Below, piece after piece: positions 1-5,686 of a DNA stretch of 10,089 bases. The number at the start of each line of letters is the position of its first letter. Within the stretch, counting starts at the first letter, position 1. Below the pieces are notes generated by a model. It worked only from the letters and a program-made list of their open reading frames with translations, made no database searches and was not told the DNA's origin. The position numbers and the translations under genes are program-made. The stretch is from Fidelibacterota bacterium (GTDB taxonomy: Bacteria; Fidelibacterota; Fidelibacteria; Fidelibacterales; Fidelibacteraceae): positions 1 through 10,089 of the forward strand of contig JAUXEL010000054.1 of assembly GCA_030620575.1 (NCBI GenBank). The letters run 5' to 3'.

Positions 1-625
1 CAAATGTAGAATCAAAATAAGTCATTTTGCTTTGACTTTTAGAATAAATAGTGGGAATAGGAACAAATTTGAAATCAACAGTATTTTTTGCTAAAGCAAT
101 AAGTACTTCAGATTCAAAAATAAAGCCACGAAGGGATGAAAAATGCCAGGAAAGATAGCGTTTTGGAATAAGACGGAATCCACACTGGGCATCGTAGATA
201 TTCTGTTTTGCGCGTTTGGAAATTAGAAATGCTGAAACGCTGTTACTGAATTTGCGAGTCCAGGGCATGTTTTTATTGCGTTGCCGTGTGCCCAGAAGAA
301 CGGCATCGGGATATTTTTGATGCAAGGTTAAAAAATCAGGAATAAATCGTACCGGGTGTTGTTCATCTGCATCCTGGGTGATAAGAAAATCAATCTCCTG
401 CCCGGCGGCATAATGAAAACCGGTTTGCAGTGCCGCGCCTTTTCCGTAATTTTTTTCATGCTGAATAACATGCACTCCGTAGGAACGCGCAATTTCAGCC
501 GTATTATCATCAGAGCCGTCATCAACAAGCACAATATTTAAATAATTGTGGTCTTTCAGTTCATCCAAAACATTTGGCAGCGTTGCGGCACTGTTGTAAG
601 CAGAAATTAGTATTATACCATTCAT
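1..625 (-). CDS. Glycosyltransferase family 2 (polyprenyl-phosphate sugar transferase type), partial
   Basis: The reading frame runs from an ATG at 625 to the window edge without a stop, giving about 208 N-terminal residues; the C-terminus lies outside. It reads as a GT-A fold enzyme that moves a sugar from a nucleotide donor. Visible motifs are the N-terminal strand IILISAYN (residues 4-11), VDDGSDD (34-40), NYGKGAAL (59-66) and QDADEQHP (84-91), where DAD is the DxD nucleotide/metal site. A later QCGFR segment is typical of the dolichyl-phosphate mannose synthase-like branch. Most relatives have G where this one has E88 (QDADGQH). No TM segment is seen in the part present, so it is probably cytosolic or membrane-associated, making a lipid-linked sugar or a surface glycan; the acceptor is unknown. 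There is no Shine-Dalgarno, and a -10-like TATATT sits 7 nt upstream. Family confidence is high, substrate low. Confidence 0.88.
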   Translation of the reverse strand, partial: MNGIILISAYNSAATLPNVLDELKDHNYLNIVLVDDGSDDNTAEIARSYGVHVIQHEKNYGKGAALQTGFHYAAGQEIDFLITQDADEQHPVRFIPDFLTLHQKYPDAVLLGTRQRNKNMPWTRKFSNSVSAFLISKRAKQNIYDAQCGFRLIPKRYLSWHFSSLRGFIFESEVLIALAKNTVDFKFVPIPTIYSKSQSKMTYFDSTF

Positions 626-631
626 AAATTA

Positions 632-660
632 AATATACACAACACAGCTGACAATTTAAA
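632..660 (-). promoter_or_regulatory. Candidate promoter for the glycosyltransferase, possibly leaderless
   Basis: On the minus strand TATATT (637-632) lies 17 nt below TTTAAA (660-655). The -10 box matches those of the arsR, osmC and tRNA promoters here, but the -35 box is weak and the surrounding DNA is AT-rich. Transcription would begin at about the A of the ATG at 625, which fits the missing ribosome binding site. Confidence 0.3.
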
Positions 661-718
661 TTTAAATTTTATAAATTATGTATGGCCGGGGCGCAAATAA
701 TGAAAAGTTTGATATAAT

Positions 719-747
719 AAAAAACCCCTCATTGCGAGGGGTTTTTT
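719..747 (-). terminator. Rho-independent terminator of the LysM lipoprotein gene
   Basis: A perfect inverted repeat: A6 CCCCTC, loop ATTGC, GAGGGG T6. It lies 18 nt below the lipoprotein stop. The GC stem is flanked by A and T runs on both sides, so it could work in both directions. Confidence 0.9.
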
Positions 748-765
748 CAACAAAAATTGTATAAT

Positions 766-1374
766 CTAAAGTTGAGTTCTGATCTTAAGAACTGTGCCGG
801 CTGTGATGACATTATAATCATCGCCCAATATATCTAAATTGTCGCGTACAATAACAATCCATGCATATGAATTACCGTATAATTTTTCAGCGATGCACCA
901 TAATGTTTCGCCTTCTTCAACGGTATAATCAACATATTCAAGGGTTACTTCCTGTGCTTCATATGCTTCTTTTTGCAGTGACAGTTCTTCAAAGGGGTAG
1001 ATCAAATCAGGATTATCCCCGATAACATCAAGATTCCAATCCCAAATAGTTCTCCACATAGTGACAACACCATATTCTTGCAGAGCAATTTTGGTCAGAT
1101 AGTCATTGGGTTGAATCATATATTTTACCCAAATACTTTCTTCAACGGGTTCAATAACTTCTTCGGGAATTTCTTCAGGAACTTCCTCAGGAATAATTTC
1201 TTCCACAACAGCTTCTTCCACAGCAATTACTTCCTCAACCGCGGGTGCTTCTTCAACAACAGGAGTTGTTTCAACAACGAGTTCAGGGGTGTCATCTACA
1301 ACTTCTTTTGCGCCACAGCTGAATAGCATAAATACGCTAATTACGATAGCAAGTAATGGTAAAATTCGTTTCAT
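766..1374 (-). CDS. Lipoprotein with two LysM domains and an acidic Pro/Glu/Val linker
   Basis: 202 residues. Residues 1-20 form a lipoprotein signal: basic MKR, a hydrophobic core and a lipobox ending at C20 (LFSC). Residues 25-80 are low complexity, almost only V, E, P, I, A and T with repeated VEE and PEE units, probably an extended acidic spacer. Two LysM-like domains follow, at about 82-133 (starts VKYMIQPNDYLTKIA) and 148-198 (VDYTVEEGETLWCIAEKLYG); the second is the clearer match. LysM binds N-acetylglucosamine glycans such as peptidoglycan, so the protein probably sits in a membrane by its lipid and reaches the cell wall through the spacer. No catalytic domain is present. The ATG at 1374 has a good Shine-Dalgarno (AGGAG at 1382-1386) 7 nt upstream. 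It follows meaB by 57 nt but has its own promoter candidate and a strong terminator. Confidence 0.9.
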   Translation of the reverse strand: MKRILPLLAIVISVFMLFSCGAKEVVDDTPELVVETTPVVEEAPAVEEVIAVEEAVVEEIIPEEVPEEIPEEVIEPVEESIWVKYMIQPNDYLTKIALQEYGVVTMWRTIWDWNLDVIGDNPDLIYPFEELSLQKEAYEAQEVTLEYVDYTVEEGETLWCIAEKLYGNSYAWIVIVRDNLDILGDDYNVITAGTVLKIRTQL

Positions 1375-1406
1375 TTATTGTCTCCTAACATTAATTTTGA
1401 CCGCGA

Positions 1407-1435
1407 AATGTAATTATTAATTGGTTTATTGTCAA
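1407..1435 (-). promoter_or_regulatory. Sigma70-type promoter for the LysM lipoprotein gene
   Basis: On the minus strand TTGACA (1435-1430), a 17-nt spacer, then TACATT (1412-1407). The -35 box is a perfect consensus and contains the TGA stop of meaB. Start of transcription is predicted near 1400, giving a leader of about 26 nt with the Shine-Dalgarno inside. Confidence 0.6.
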
Positions 1436-2364
1436 GTTTTTCCCAATGAAGTCAGTAACTTTTTTGCGATATAAAAAGGGCTCTGCTTTTTTGGGGATAT
1501 GGCATGTAACTCACTGTGTAATATTTTACGTTTTTCCGGGGTCCAGAAGGCTTCGGAAAGGGATTCATTGACCAATTGTAATACCTTGTTTTTCATACGT
1601 TCGTTTCGGATCGTTTGCCAATTATCTTGTTTTACCAACATATTTTTGAATTGCTCAAGCGCTTCAAATACCTGATCAATTCCTTTCTGCATAGTTGCAA
1701 CGGTTTTAATCACCGGTTGTTCCCATGGTAATGTGGTATATTTTTGACGCAAAGCAGCCAAAGATTGCAGATTAAGAACCATCGCTTCGGCTCCGTGCCG
1801 GTCTGACTTATTAACAACAAATATATCTGTGATCTCCATAATGCCGGCTTTCATGGCTTGAATATCATCCCCGGATTCCGGAACCAGCACGGTTACCGTC
1901 ACATCCGCTGCCTGGGCAATATCAAGTTCGATCTGACCAACCCCGACAGTTTCAATAAGAATTATGTCAAATCCATGCCCGTCAAGTATATCACAAACAT
2001 CATGTGTTTTCATGCTTAAGCCACCCAAGCTTCCACGGGTGGCCATAGAACGGATGAAAACATTTTTACGGTGACTAAGTTCATTCATCCGGATACGATC
2101 ACCTAAAATTGCTCCGCCGGTAAAGGGAGAGGAGGGATCCACAGAAATAACAGCAGTCTGTATCCCGGCATCGCTGTAAATAGCTGCAAGACAGTTTACT
2201 AAGGTGCTTTTGCCGGCTCCCGGAGGACCTGTAATACCTATGCGATATGCATGCTTTCCGGTTTTCCAGGCGGTATCCAAAAGGGATTCAGCCTTTCCGG
2301 AAGCATTTTCCACGTGACTGATATCCCGTGCCAGTTTTTTTTTCCGGATCACATCATTATTCAT
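1432..2364 (-). CDS. meaB: MeaB/MMAA-type GTPase (methylmalonyl-CoA mutase chaperone; ArgK family)
   Basis: 310 residues, a normal length for this G3E-family P-loop GTPase. Motifs: Walker A GPPGAGKST (46-54), DPSSP (76-80), MATRGSLGG (108-115), ETVGVGQ (138-144; D/E-x-x-G switch II) and NKSD (185-188; guanine specificity). The N-terminal helix (LARDISHVEN) and C-terminal helical tail fit the dimerising arms of MeaB. The family gates adenosylcobalamin loading and protects B12-dependent acyl-CoA mutases such as methylmalonyl-CoA mutase in the cytosol; older databases call it ArgK or LAO/AO transport ATPase. No mutase gene is in the window, so the partner must be elsewhere. Its ATG overlaps the stop of the upstream OsmC gene by 8 nt and has no clear Shine-Dalgarno, so translational coupling is likely. 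Family confidence is very high; the exact partner mutase is inferred. Confidence 0.93.
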   Translation of the reverse strand: MNNDVIRKKKLARDISHVENASGKAESLLDTAWKTGKHAYRIGITGPPGAGKSTLVNCLAAIYSDAGIQTAVISVDPSSPFTGGAILGDRIRMNELSHRKNVFIRSMATRGSLGGLSMKTHDVCDILDGHGFDIILIETVGVGQIELDIAQAADVTVTVLVPESGDDIQAMKAGIMEITDIFVVNKSDRHGAEAMVLNLQSLAALRQKYTTLPWEQPVIKTVATMQKGIDQVFEALEQFKNMLVKQDNWQTIRNERMKNKVLQLVNESLSEAFWTPEKRKILHSELHAISPKKQSPFYIAKKLLTSLGKT

Positions 2365-2794
2365 TTGCTATCTCGGTATCATAAGTAATTTCTGCTGTCG
2401 CTTTAAGCATATTGGAAACAGTACAGTATTTTTCGTAGCTTAGATCAACGGCGCGTTGCAGATCACGCAGGGCCTTTTCGCCGCCATCCGAATAAAGTGT
2501 GAAATACATATGAATATGAGTAAATGATCTCGGATGTTCTTCGCGCTTTTTACCTTCTACCCGGATTTCCAGGCGTTTGAATGGAGTACGCTTTTTTCTC
2601 AATATTGAAATCGTATCCATCCCGGTACATCCGGCCAATGCTTCTAACAGCATTTCCAGTGGTTTGGTGCCGGCTCCGTTTCCACCGATAGCTTCATCGG
2701 TATCGATCATGATCCAATGCCCCGATGATCCTTTCGCGGCAAATGTCATGTCCTTGTTTAAGCTTTGTAATTGAACGTTTATTGTGTTTGACAT
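2357..2794 (-). CDS. OsmC/YhfA-family protein (thiol peroxidase fold)
   Basis: 145 residues, the usual length. The two conserved cysteines are C56 in LAGCTGMD and C124 in YEKYCTVSN; the first heads the long helix TGMDTISILRKKR and the second lies in a helix near the C-terminus, as in OsmC, Ohr and YhfA. OsmC and Ohr reduce organic hydroperoxides with this cysteine pair in a homodimer. The sequence is closer to YhfA, whose role is not settled, so I call the family and not the substrate. The ATG at 2794 has a strong Shine-Dalgarno (GAGGAG at 2802-2807) and a promoter candidate at 2819-2847. It is the first gene of a two-gene unit with meaB, an association whose meaning is unclear; thiol protection of a B12 enzyme system is possible but speculative. 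Confidence 0.92.
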   Translation of the reverse strand: MSNTINVQLQSLNKDMTFAAKGSSGHWIMIDTDEAIGGNGAGTKPLEMLLEALAGCTGMDTISILRKKRTPFKRLEIRVEGKKREEHPRSFTHIHMYFTLYSDGGEKALRDLQRAVDLSYEKYCTVSNMLKATAEITYDTEIANE

Positions 2795-2818
2795 AGATAA
2801 GCTCCTCTTTTATACCGA

Positions 2819-2847
2819 AATATATCAAGAAAAGAAAATAAATACAA
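2819..2847 (-). promoter_or_regulatory. Sigma70-type promoter for osmC-meaB
   Basis: On the minus strand TTGTAT (2847-2842), 17 nt, TATATT (2824-2819). The predicted start near 2812 leaves a leader of about 18 nt that contains the Shine-Dalgarno. The same -10 hexamer is seen at the arsR and tRNA promoters. Confidence 0.5.
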
Positions 2848-2990
2848 GGTATCTCGGCAAAGCAAAACATATTGTAATTTTATGGTCCGAATTATATGAG
2901 AAGTGTATTAAATTCATTCCGGTTTAAATAATGAATTTTATAATGATGATGAAATGAAAAATGTCCAACAATCGCAAATTATAAAAACAT

Positions 2991-3018
2991 TTGCTTTGAA
3001 AATAAATATTTTTATATT
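2991..3018 (+). promoter_or_regulatory. Promoter of the tRNA cluster
   Basis: TTGCTT (2991-2996), 16 nt, TATATT (3013-3018), 19 nt before tRNA-Gln. The same bases can be read as TTTG (2990-2993), 19 nt, TATATTTG (3013-3020), an exact match to the Bacteroidota vegetative promoter TTTG/TAnnTTTG. Either reading puts the transcription start near 3025. Confidence 0.6.
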
Positions 3019-3037
3019 TGACGGCTTTTTAAGATTG

Positions 3038-3108
3038 TGGGTTGTCGTCCAATGGTAAGACATACGGCTCTGGACCGTAGAATTGGGGTTCGAATCCCTG
3101 CAACCCAG
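3038..3108 (+). tRNA. tRNA-Gln (anticodon CTG)
   Basis: A full cloverleaf can be drawn. The acceptor TGGGTTG pairs with CAACCCA and G73 follows; the U1-A72 pair with G73 is typical of tRNA-Gln. D stem GTC/GAC. Anticodon stem TACGG/CCGTA holds loop CTCTGGA, giving CTG at 3070-3072, reading CAG. The T loop is TTCGAAT with two G-T pairs in its stem. CCA is not encoded. Confidence 0.93.
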
Positions 3109-3116
3109 CGAAACAT

Positions 3117-3188
3117 GGCGCGTTCGTCTAGCGGTTAGGACGCTGGCTTCTCACGTCGGTAACACGGGTTCGATCCCCGTACGCGCTA
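3117..3188 (+). tRNA. tRNA-Glu (anticodon CTC)
   Basis: Acceptor GGCGCGT pairs with ACGCGCT (1-72 is G-U) and A73 follows. The D arm GTCTAGCGGTTAGGAC is characteristic of tRNA-Glu. Anticodon stem CTGGC/GTCGG holds loop TTCTCAC, giving CTC at 3150-3152, reading GAG. The T stem is ACGGG/CCCGT. CCA is not encoded. It starts 8 nt after tRNA-Gln. Confidence 0.94.
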
Positions 3189-3209
3189 CGTTATCATTGA
3201 TAGATTTTT

Positions 3210-3283
3210 GCGCCCGTAGCTCAATTGGATAGAGCGTCTGGCTACGGACCAGAAGGTTAGGGGTTCGAGTCCTCTCGGGCGTA
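3210..3283 (+). tRNA. tRNA-Arg (anticodon ACG)
   Basis: Acceptor GCGCCCG pairs with CGGGCGT (1-72 is G-U) and A73 follows. Anticodon stem TCTGG/CCAGA holds loop CTACGGA, giving ACG at 3244-3246. A34 is normally deaminated to inosine by TadA to read CGU, CGC and CGA. The T stem is AGGGG/CCTCT. CCA is not encoded. It ends 2 nt before the terminator. Confidence 0.94.
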
Positions 3284-3284
3284 C

Positions 3285-3326
3285 AAAGAACCCGCCACGA
3301 AATATCGGTGCGGGTTCTTTTTTTTT
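3285..3326 (+). terminator. Rho-independent terminator of the tRNA operon
   Basis: AAAGAACCCGC (3285-3295) pairs perfectly with GCGGGTTCTTT (3310-3320) around a 14-nt loop, followed by more Ts to 3326. It directly follows tRNA-Arg and ends the three-tRNA transcript. Confidence 0.93.
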
Positions 3327-3339
3327 ACTCCATGTTTTT

Positions 3340-3356
3340 TTACCGGTAACCGGTAA
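3340..3356. repeat. 17-nt palindrome TTACCGGT-A-ACCGGTAA
   Basis: Perfect 8+1+8 inverted repeat just after the tRNA terminator. It is built of two ACCGGT cores and could be a protein site or hairpin; no nearby gene points to a role. Confidence 0.6.
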
Positions 3357-3617
3357 TCCGTTTTCCGGCTATATTAATTCAGCAATTTTACTTACTAATG
3401 GTTATTGGCAAAATGAAAGTGCACCCCCCCTGAGTTAATTTTTCAGAATAGTTCTGTTTATATTAAACTTAATATCAGTAAGCGATTTCAAACCGTTCCT
3501 TACAATATATCTGGAATTCGATTATATATTTTTGCACAGAAAAGGCAATACCCTTTCTCTACGGATTTCATTAATAATTACGATATTTTTCTAAACCCCT
3601 CCTTCTCCGCCAGCTGG

Positions 3618-3634
3618 CCCCGATTAATTCGGGG
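3618..3634. repeat. REP-like hairpin CCCCGA-TTAAT-TCGGGG
   Basis: Perfect 6-bp stem with a 5-nt loop, flanked by partly complementary CCCTCC and GGAGGG. It shares the CCCCGA...TCGGGG design with the palindrome at 5234-5249, suggesting one dispersed family. Confidence 0.55.
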
Positions 3635-3643
3635 GAGGGCAAG

Positions 3644-3692
3644 CCTAAACCCCAAACCTCAAACCGCAAACCCCAAACCCCAAACCCCAAAC
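3644..3692. repeat. Heptad tandem array CNCAAAC, 7 units
   Basis: Seven units in perfect phase with no indel: CCTAAAC, CCCAAAC, CTCAAAC, CGCAAAC and three CCCAAAC. Apart from the first unit, only the second base varies. Period 7 matches the arrays at 5282-5456 and 10030-10081. Confidence 0.9.
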
Positions 3693-3730
3693 CTCTTTCT
3701 CCAAACTCAACAGTCTTTTACGCCATACAA

Positions 3731-3774
3731 GTTGCTTCTTAACTTCTTTGCTTCTTGGCTAATTGCTGACTTCT
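3731..3774 (-). repeat. Degenerate heptad tract (AGAAGCA/AGCAATT type)
   Basis: Read on the minus strand it is a run of AG-led words spaced 7-8 nt, such as AGAAGTC, AGCAATT, AGCCAAG and AGAAGCA. It shares words with the tract at 10030-10081. Confidence 0.5.
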
Positions 3775-3824
3775 AATTTATTTTGGATAAATAAAAGGTA
3801 TTTTGTAAGCTTCATACATTAAAA

Positions 3825-5015
3825 ATGGATAAGGAAAAGATGAATAGGTTTCCTAAAGAAATAAAAAATATTCCCATGTACAAATATCTGGTCTTGCTGG
3901 TTGTTGTTGCTACAGCGGGACATCAGGCATGGCGCACCTTATTAAATAATTTTGCCGTTGACCAAATAGGTATTAACGGACTGCAAATGGGAATTATTCA
4001 GTCACTACGCGAAGTCCCCGGTTTTTTAACATTTCTTGTTATTTATGTATTACTCATTTTTAGAGAACACCGTCTATCCGCGTATTCGGTGCTGCTTTTT
4101 GGTGCCGGAATTATCATTACCGGTTTATTTCCCTCCTTTCAAGGACTTCTTTTTACAACATTTATCATGTCCCTGGGATTTCATTATTTTGAAACAACCC
4201 GCCAATCCCTGGTATTGCAATATTTCAATAAACAGCAAACCCCGCTTATTTTAGCGCGATGGCGAAGTCTTTCGGCGCTTGCAAATATTATTATAGGCGC
4301 TGTGATATGGGTGGTTTTCCGTTTTACCGATATCTCGATGCCGGTTACATATACTGTGTTTGGTATACTGATTATTGGCACGGGATTATATTCATTAACA
4401 CAGAATCCAACTAATAAACATGCGCCGATACAGCATAAAAAAATGATTATTCGAAAGAAATACTGGCTGTTTTACGCCTTGAATTTTTTATCCGGGGCGC
4501 GCCGGCAAATTTTTGTGGTTTTTGCCGTTTTTATGCTGGTTCAAAAATATCAATTTACCGTGTGGGAAATATCCGCGTTGTTTGTTCTGAATAACCTGAT
4601 AACATGGATAATAAGTCCGTATATAGGAAAAGCTATAAACCGTTTCGGTGAACGGCGTATGCTTTCATTTGAATATCTGTTCTTGATCATGATATTTATA
4701 GGATATGCTGTCTTGGAATACAAAGTTGCTGCGGCAATTCTCTATCTTTTAGACCATGTATTTTTCAATTTTACCATTGGTATTCACACCTTTTTTCAAA
4801 AAACCGCAGATCCAAAGGATATTGCCCCATCGATTGCGGTCAGTTTTTCGATAAATCATATTTCTGCTGTGATCATCCCGGTGCTGGGTGGAATGATGTG
4901 GATAATGAATTGGCGTGTACCGTTCCTTGCGGGAGCAGTTCTGGCGATAGTGTCCCTGATCCTGGTACAGTATATACGAATACCGAAAGATTTATCGCAG
5001 GAAATAAAAGAATAA
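3825..5015 (+). CDS. Major facilitator superfamily transporter
   Basis: 396 residues, about 12 hydrophobic segments, the normal MFS size. The N-terminal half has AGHQAWRTLLNNFAVD (31-46) and SLREVPGFLTFLV (60-72), and the central loop with a basic patch lies near 195-212. GKAINRFGERRML (268-280) is the motif-A-like cytoplasmic loop of the second half. It is an inner-membrane secondary carrier; the substrate cannot be told and no neighbour suggests one. Start choice is open: ATG at 3825 has no Shine-Dalgarno, while ATG at 3840 (residue 6) has AAGGAA only 3 nt upstream. A -10-like TACATT at 3815-3820 is so close to 3825 that the transcript would be almost leaderless, but no -35 box accompanies it. 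The 3' end overlaps a convergent small gene by 24 nt. Confidence 0.88.
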   Translation: MDKEKMNRFPKEIKNIPMYKYLVLLVVVATAGHQAWRTLLNNFAVDQIGINGLQMGIIQSLREVPGFLTFLVIYVLLIFREHRLSAYSVLLFGAGIIITGLFPSFQGLLFTTFIMSLGFHYFETTRQSLVLQYFNKQQTPLILARWRSLSALANIIIGAVIWVVFRFTDISMPVTYTVFGILIIGTGLYSLTQNPTNKHAPIQHKKMIIRKKYWLFYALNFLSGARRQIFVVFAVFMLVQKYQFTVWEISALFVLNNLITWIISPYIGKAINRFGERRMLSFEYLFLIMIFIGYAVLEYKVAAAILYLLDHVFFNFTIGIHTFFQKTADPKDIAPSIAVSFSINHISAVIIPVLGGMMWIMNWRVPFLAGAVLAIVSLILVQYIRIPKDLSQEIKE

Positions 5016-5159
5016 AAAGAAGACAATAAGAAATACAATAAGATGCCATATTAATGATTTTTTGGGACGGCGTTTTTCATGCATGGCTCGGAAATGCAGA
5101 CGCTTATTGTCTTCCGGTTCTTTAATGATCCAACGTGACCGGCGTATTGGTTTTGCCAT
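4992..5159 (-). CDS. Small membrane protein, basic with a C-terminal TM segment (55 aa)
   Basis: The ATG at 5159 opens a 55-residue frame. Residues 1-34 are strongly basic with many R, K and H (MAKPIRRSRW at the start, HEKRRPKK at 27-34). Residues 35-54 are a single hydrophobic stretch (SLIWHLIVFLIVFFLFFYFL) followed by one Arg and the stop. This is the layout of a tail-anchored protein with a cytosolic positive head. A good Shine-Dalgarno, GGAGAAA, ends 2 nt before the start, with its GGAG core 6 nt away. A TTGACA box lies upstream (5212-5207) but no good -10 goes with it. The last 24 nt overlap the convergent transporter. I recognise no family. It is short, so the call rests on the Shine-Dalgarno and the two-part composition. 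Confidence 0.62.
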   Translation of the reverse strand: MAKPIRRSRWIIKEPEDNKRLHFRAMHEKRRPKKSLIWHLIVFLIVFFLFFYFLR

Positions 5160-5233
5160 TGTTTCTCCGTCATATAATTCTGAAAGTTCGCAGGAATTTC
5201 AAACATTGTCAAGAGAATAAATCGCCTGCCCGG

Positions 5234-5249
5234 CCCCGAAGCTTCGGGG
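5234..5249. repeat. Perfect 16-bp palindrome CCCCGAAGCTTCGGGG
   Basis: A REP-like palindrome in a GC-rich patch (5225-5275) that also has CCCG/CGGG arms outside the core. It has the same CCCCGA/TCGGGG arms as 3618-3634. Confidence 0.65.
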
Positions 5250-5281
5250 ATGTATATCGGGACGAAGACGGGTGAAGCATG

Positions 5282-5456
5282 AGTCAGAAGTCAGTAGTCA
5301 GAAGTCAGTAGTCAGAAGTCAGTAGTCAGAAGTCAGTAGCCAGAAGTCAGAAGACAGTAGGCAGAAGACAGTAGGCAGAAGACAGAAGACAGAAGTCAGT
5401 AGCCAGAAGTCAGTAGTCAGTAACCAGAAGTCAGTAGTCAGAAGTTGGAAGTCAGC
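5282..5456. repeat. Heptad tandem array AGNCAGW, 25 units
   Basis: Twenty-five consecutive 7-nt units without a single insertion or deletion. The first eight alternate AGTCAGA and AGTCAGT, so there is also a 14-nt order. Changes fall mainly at base 3 (T, C, A or G) and base 7 (A or T); exceptions are one AACCAGA, one AGTTGGA and a final C. Period 7 brings TAG stops into every forward frame, so it is not coding. Confidence 0.95.
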
Positions 5457-5468
5457 TCTCCTTCACTA

Positions 5469-5493
5469 CGCCGAAGTAGGCTGTACTTTGGCG
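5469..5493. repeat. Hairpin CGCCGAAGTA-GGCTG-TACTTTGGCG
   Basis: Ten-pair stem with one G-T pair and a 5-nt loop, extended outward by imperfect CTCC/GGGAG arms. It directly follows the heptad array and resembles other REP-like elements here. Confidence 0.6.
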
Positions 5494-5522
5494 AAGATGG
5501 GAGGGATTGAACAAGCTAATAA

Positions 5523-5541
5523 CCCGGTGCAAAGCACCGGG
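5523..5541. repeat. Hairpin CCCGGTGC-AAA-GCACCGGG
   Basis: Perfect 8-bp stem with a 3-nt loop, preceded by CTAATAACCC (5516-5525), a word that recurs at 5558-5567. Probably a mobile or REP-type palindromic unit. It is not followed by a T run, so not a standard terminator. Confidence 0.65.
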
Positions 5542-5557
5542 AAATGAGTTGGAAATC

Positions 5558-5590
5558 CTAATAACCCTGAATGAAATTGAAGGGTTGAAC
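5558..5590. repeat. Second palindromic module AACCCT...AGGGTT
   Basis: CTAATAACCC repeats the word at 5516-5525, 42 nt apart. AACCCT (5563-5568) and AGGGTT (5581-5586) can pair around a 12-nt loop. GGGTTGAAC at the end echoes GGGATTGAAC at 5503-5512, giving a modular arrangement with the preceding hairpin. Confidence 0.5.
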
Positions 5591-5629
5591 ATTTTCGCTC
5601 CATCTTTTTCTCAAACCGGGTAAAAATAT

Positions 5630-5658
5630 TTGCATTTAATATAACACTTGGTTATATT
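5630..5658 (+). promoter_or_regulatory. Sigma70-type promoter of the arsR operon
   Basis: TTGCAT (5630-5635), 17 nt, TATATT (5653-5658). The predicted start is near 5665, giving a leader of about 20 nt to the ATG at 5687. No other promoter candidate stands out before the four genes. Confidence 0.6.
5638..5658. promoter_or_regulatory. Inverted-repeat operator over the arsR -10 box
   Basis: AATATAAC (5638-5645) and GTTATATT (5651-5658) are exact inverted copies around ACTTG, 21 nt in all. The right arm contains the -10 hexamer. Place and symmetry fit binding of an ArsR dimer that blocks polymerase until metal releases it. Confidence 0.65.
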
Positions 5659-5686
5659 GCCAAATAACGAAATGAAAGAAGCGATT

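Larger units (their letters stand above)
3327..3824. other. Gene-free stretch of about 500 nt
   Basis: I see no credible reading frame on either strand. It holds a 17-nt palindrome (3340-3356), a stretch around 3411-3431 with GTGCAC and a run of C that loosely resembles an insertion-sequence end, a REP-like hairpin (3618-3634), a seven-unit heptad array (3644-3692), a degenerate heptad tract (3731-3774) and the leader of the transporter gene. Confidence 0.7.

Noticed and set aside
1078..1326. Plus-strand frame rich in Asn and Phe
   Set aside because: It is the complement of the acidic Glu/Val repeat of the LysM lipoprotein; there is no start signal of its own.
2795..2990. Cobalamin riboswitch before the osmC-meaB unit
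   Set aside because: The predicted leader is only about 18 nt and the upstream DNA is AT-rich without the conserved B12-box words.
2990..3020. Exact Bacteroidota promoter TTTG-N19-TATATTTG as proof of phylum
   Set aside because: The same bases read equally well as TTGCTT-N16-TATATT, and other promoters here fit the second form, so it cannot settle the phylum.
3038..3326. Integration site in the tRNA cluster
   Set aside because: No integrase gene and no repeated tRNA 3' end can be seen in the window.
3644..3692. Telomere-like CCCCAAA repeat
   Set aside because: Only seven units, internal in the window, with variable second base; nothing else suggests a linear replicon end.
5282..5456. CRISPR array
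   Set aside because: Units are 7 nt and contiguous; there are no spacers, no repeats of 24-40 nt and no cas genes.
5523..5541. Terminator upstream of arsR
   Set aside because: Good stem, but no T run follows on either strand and no gene ends close by.
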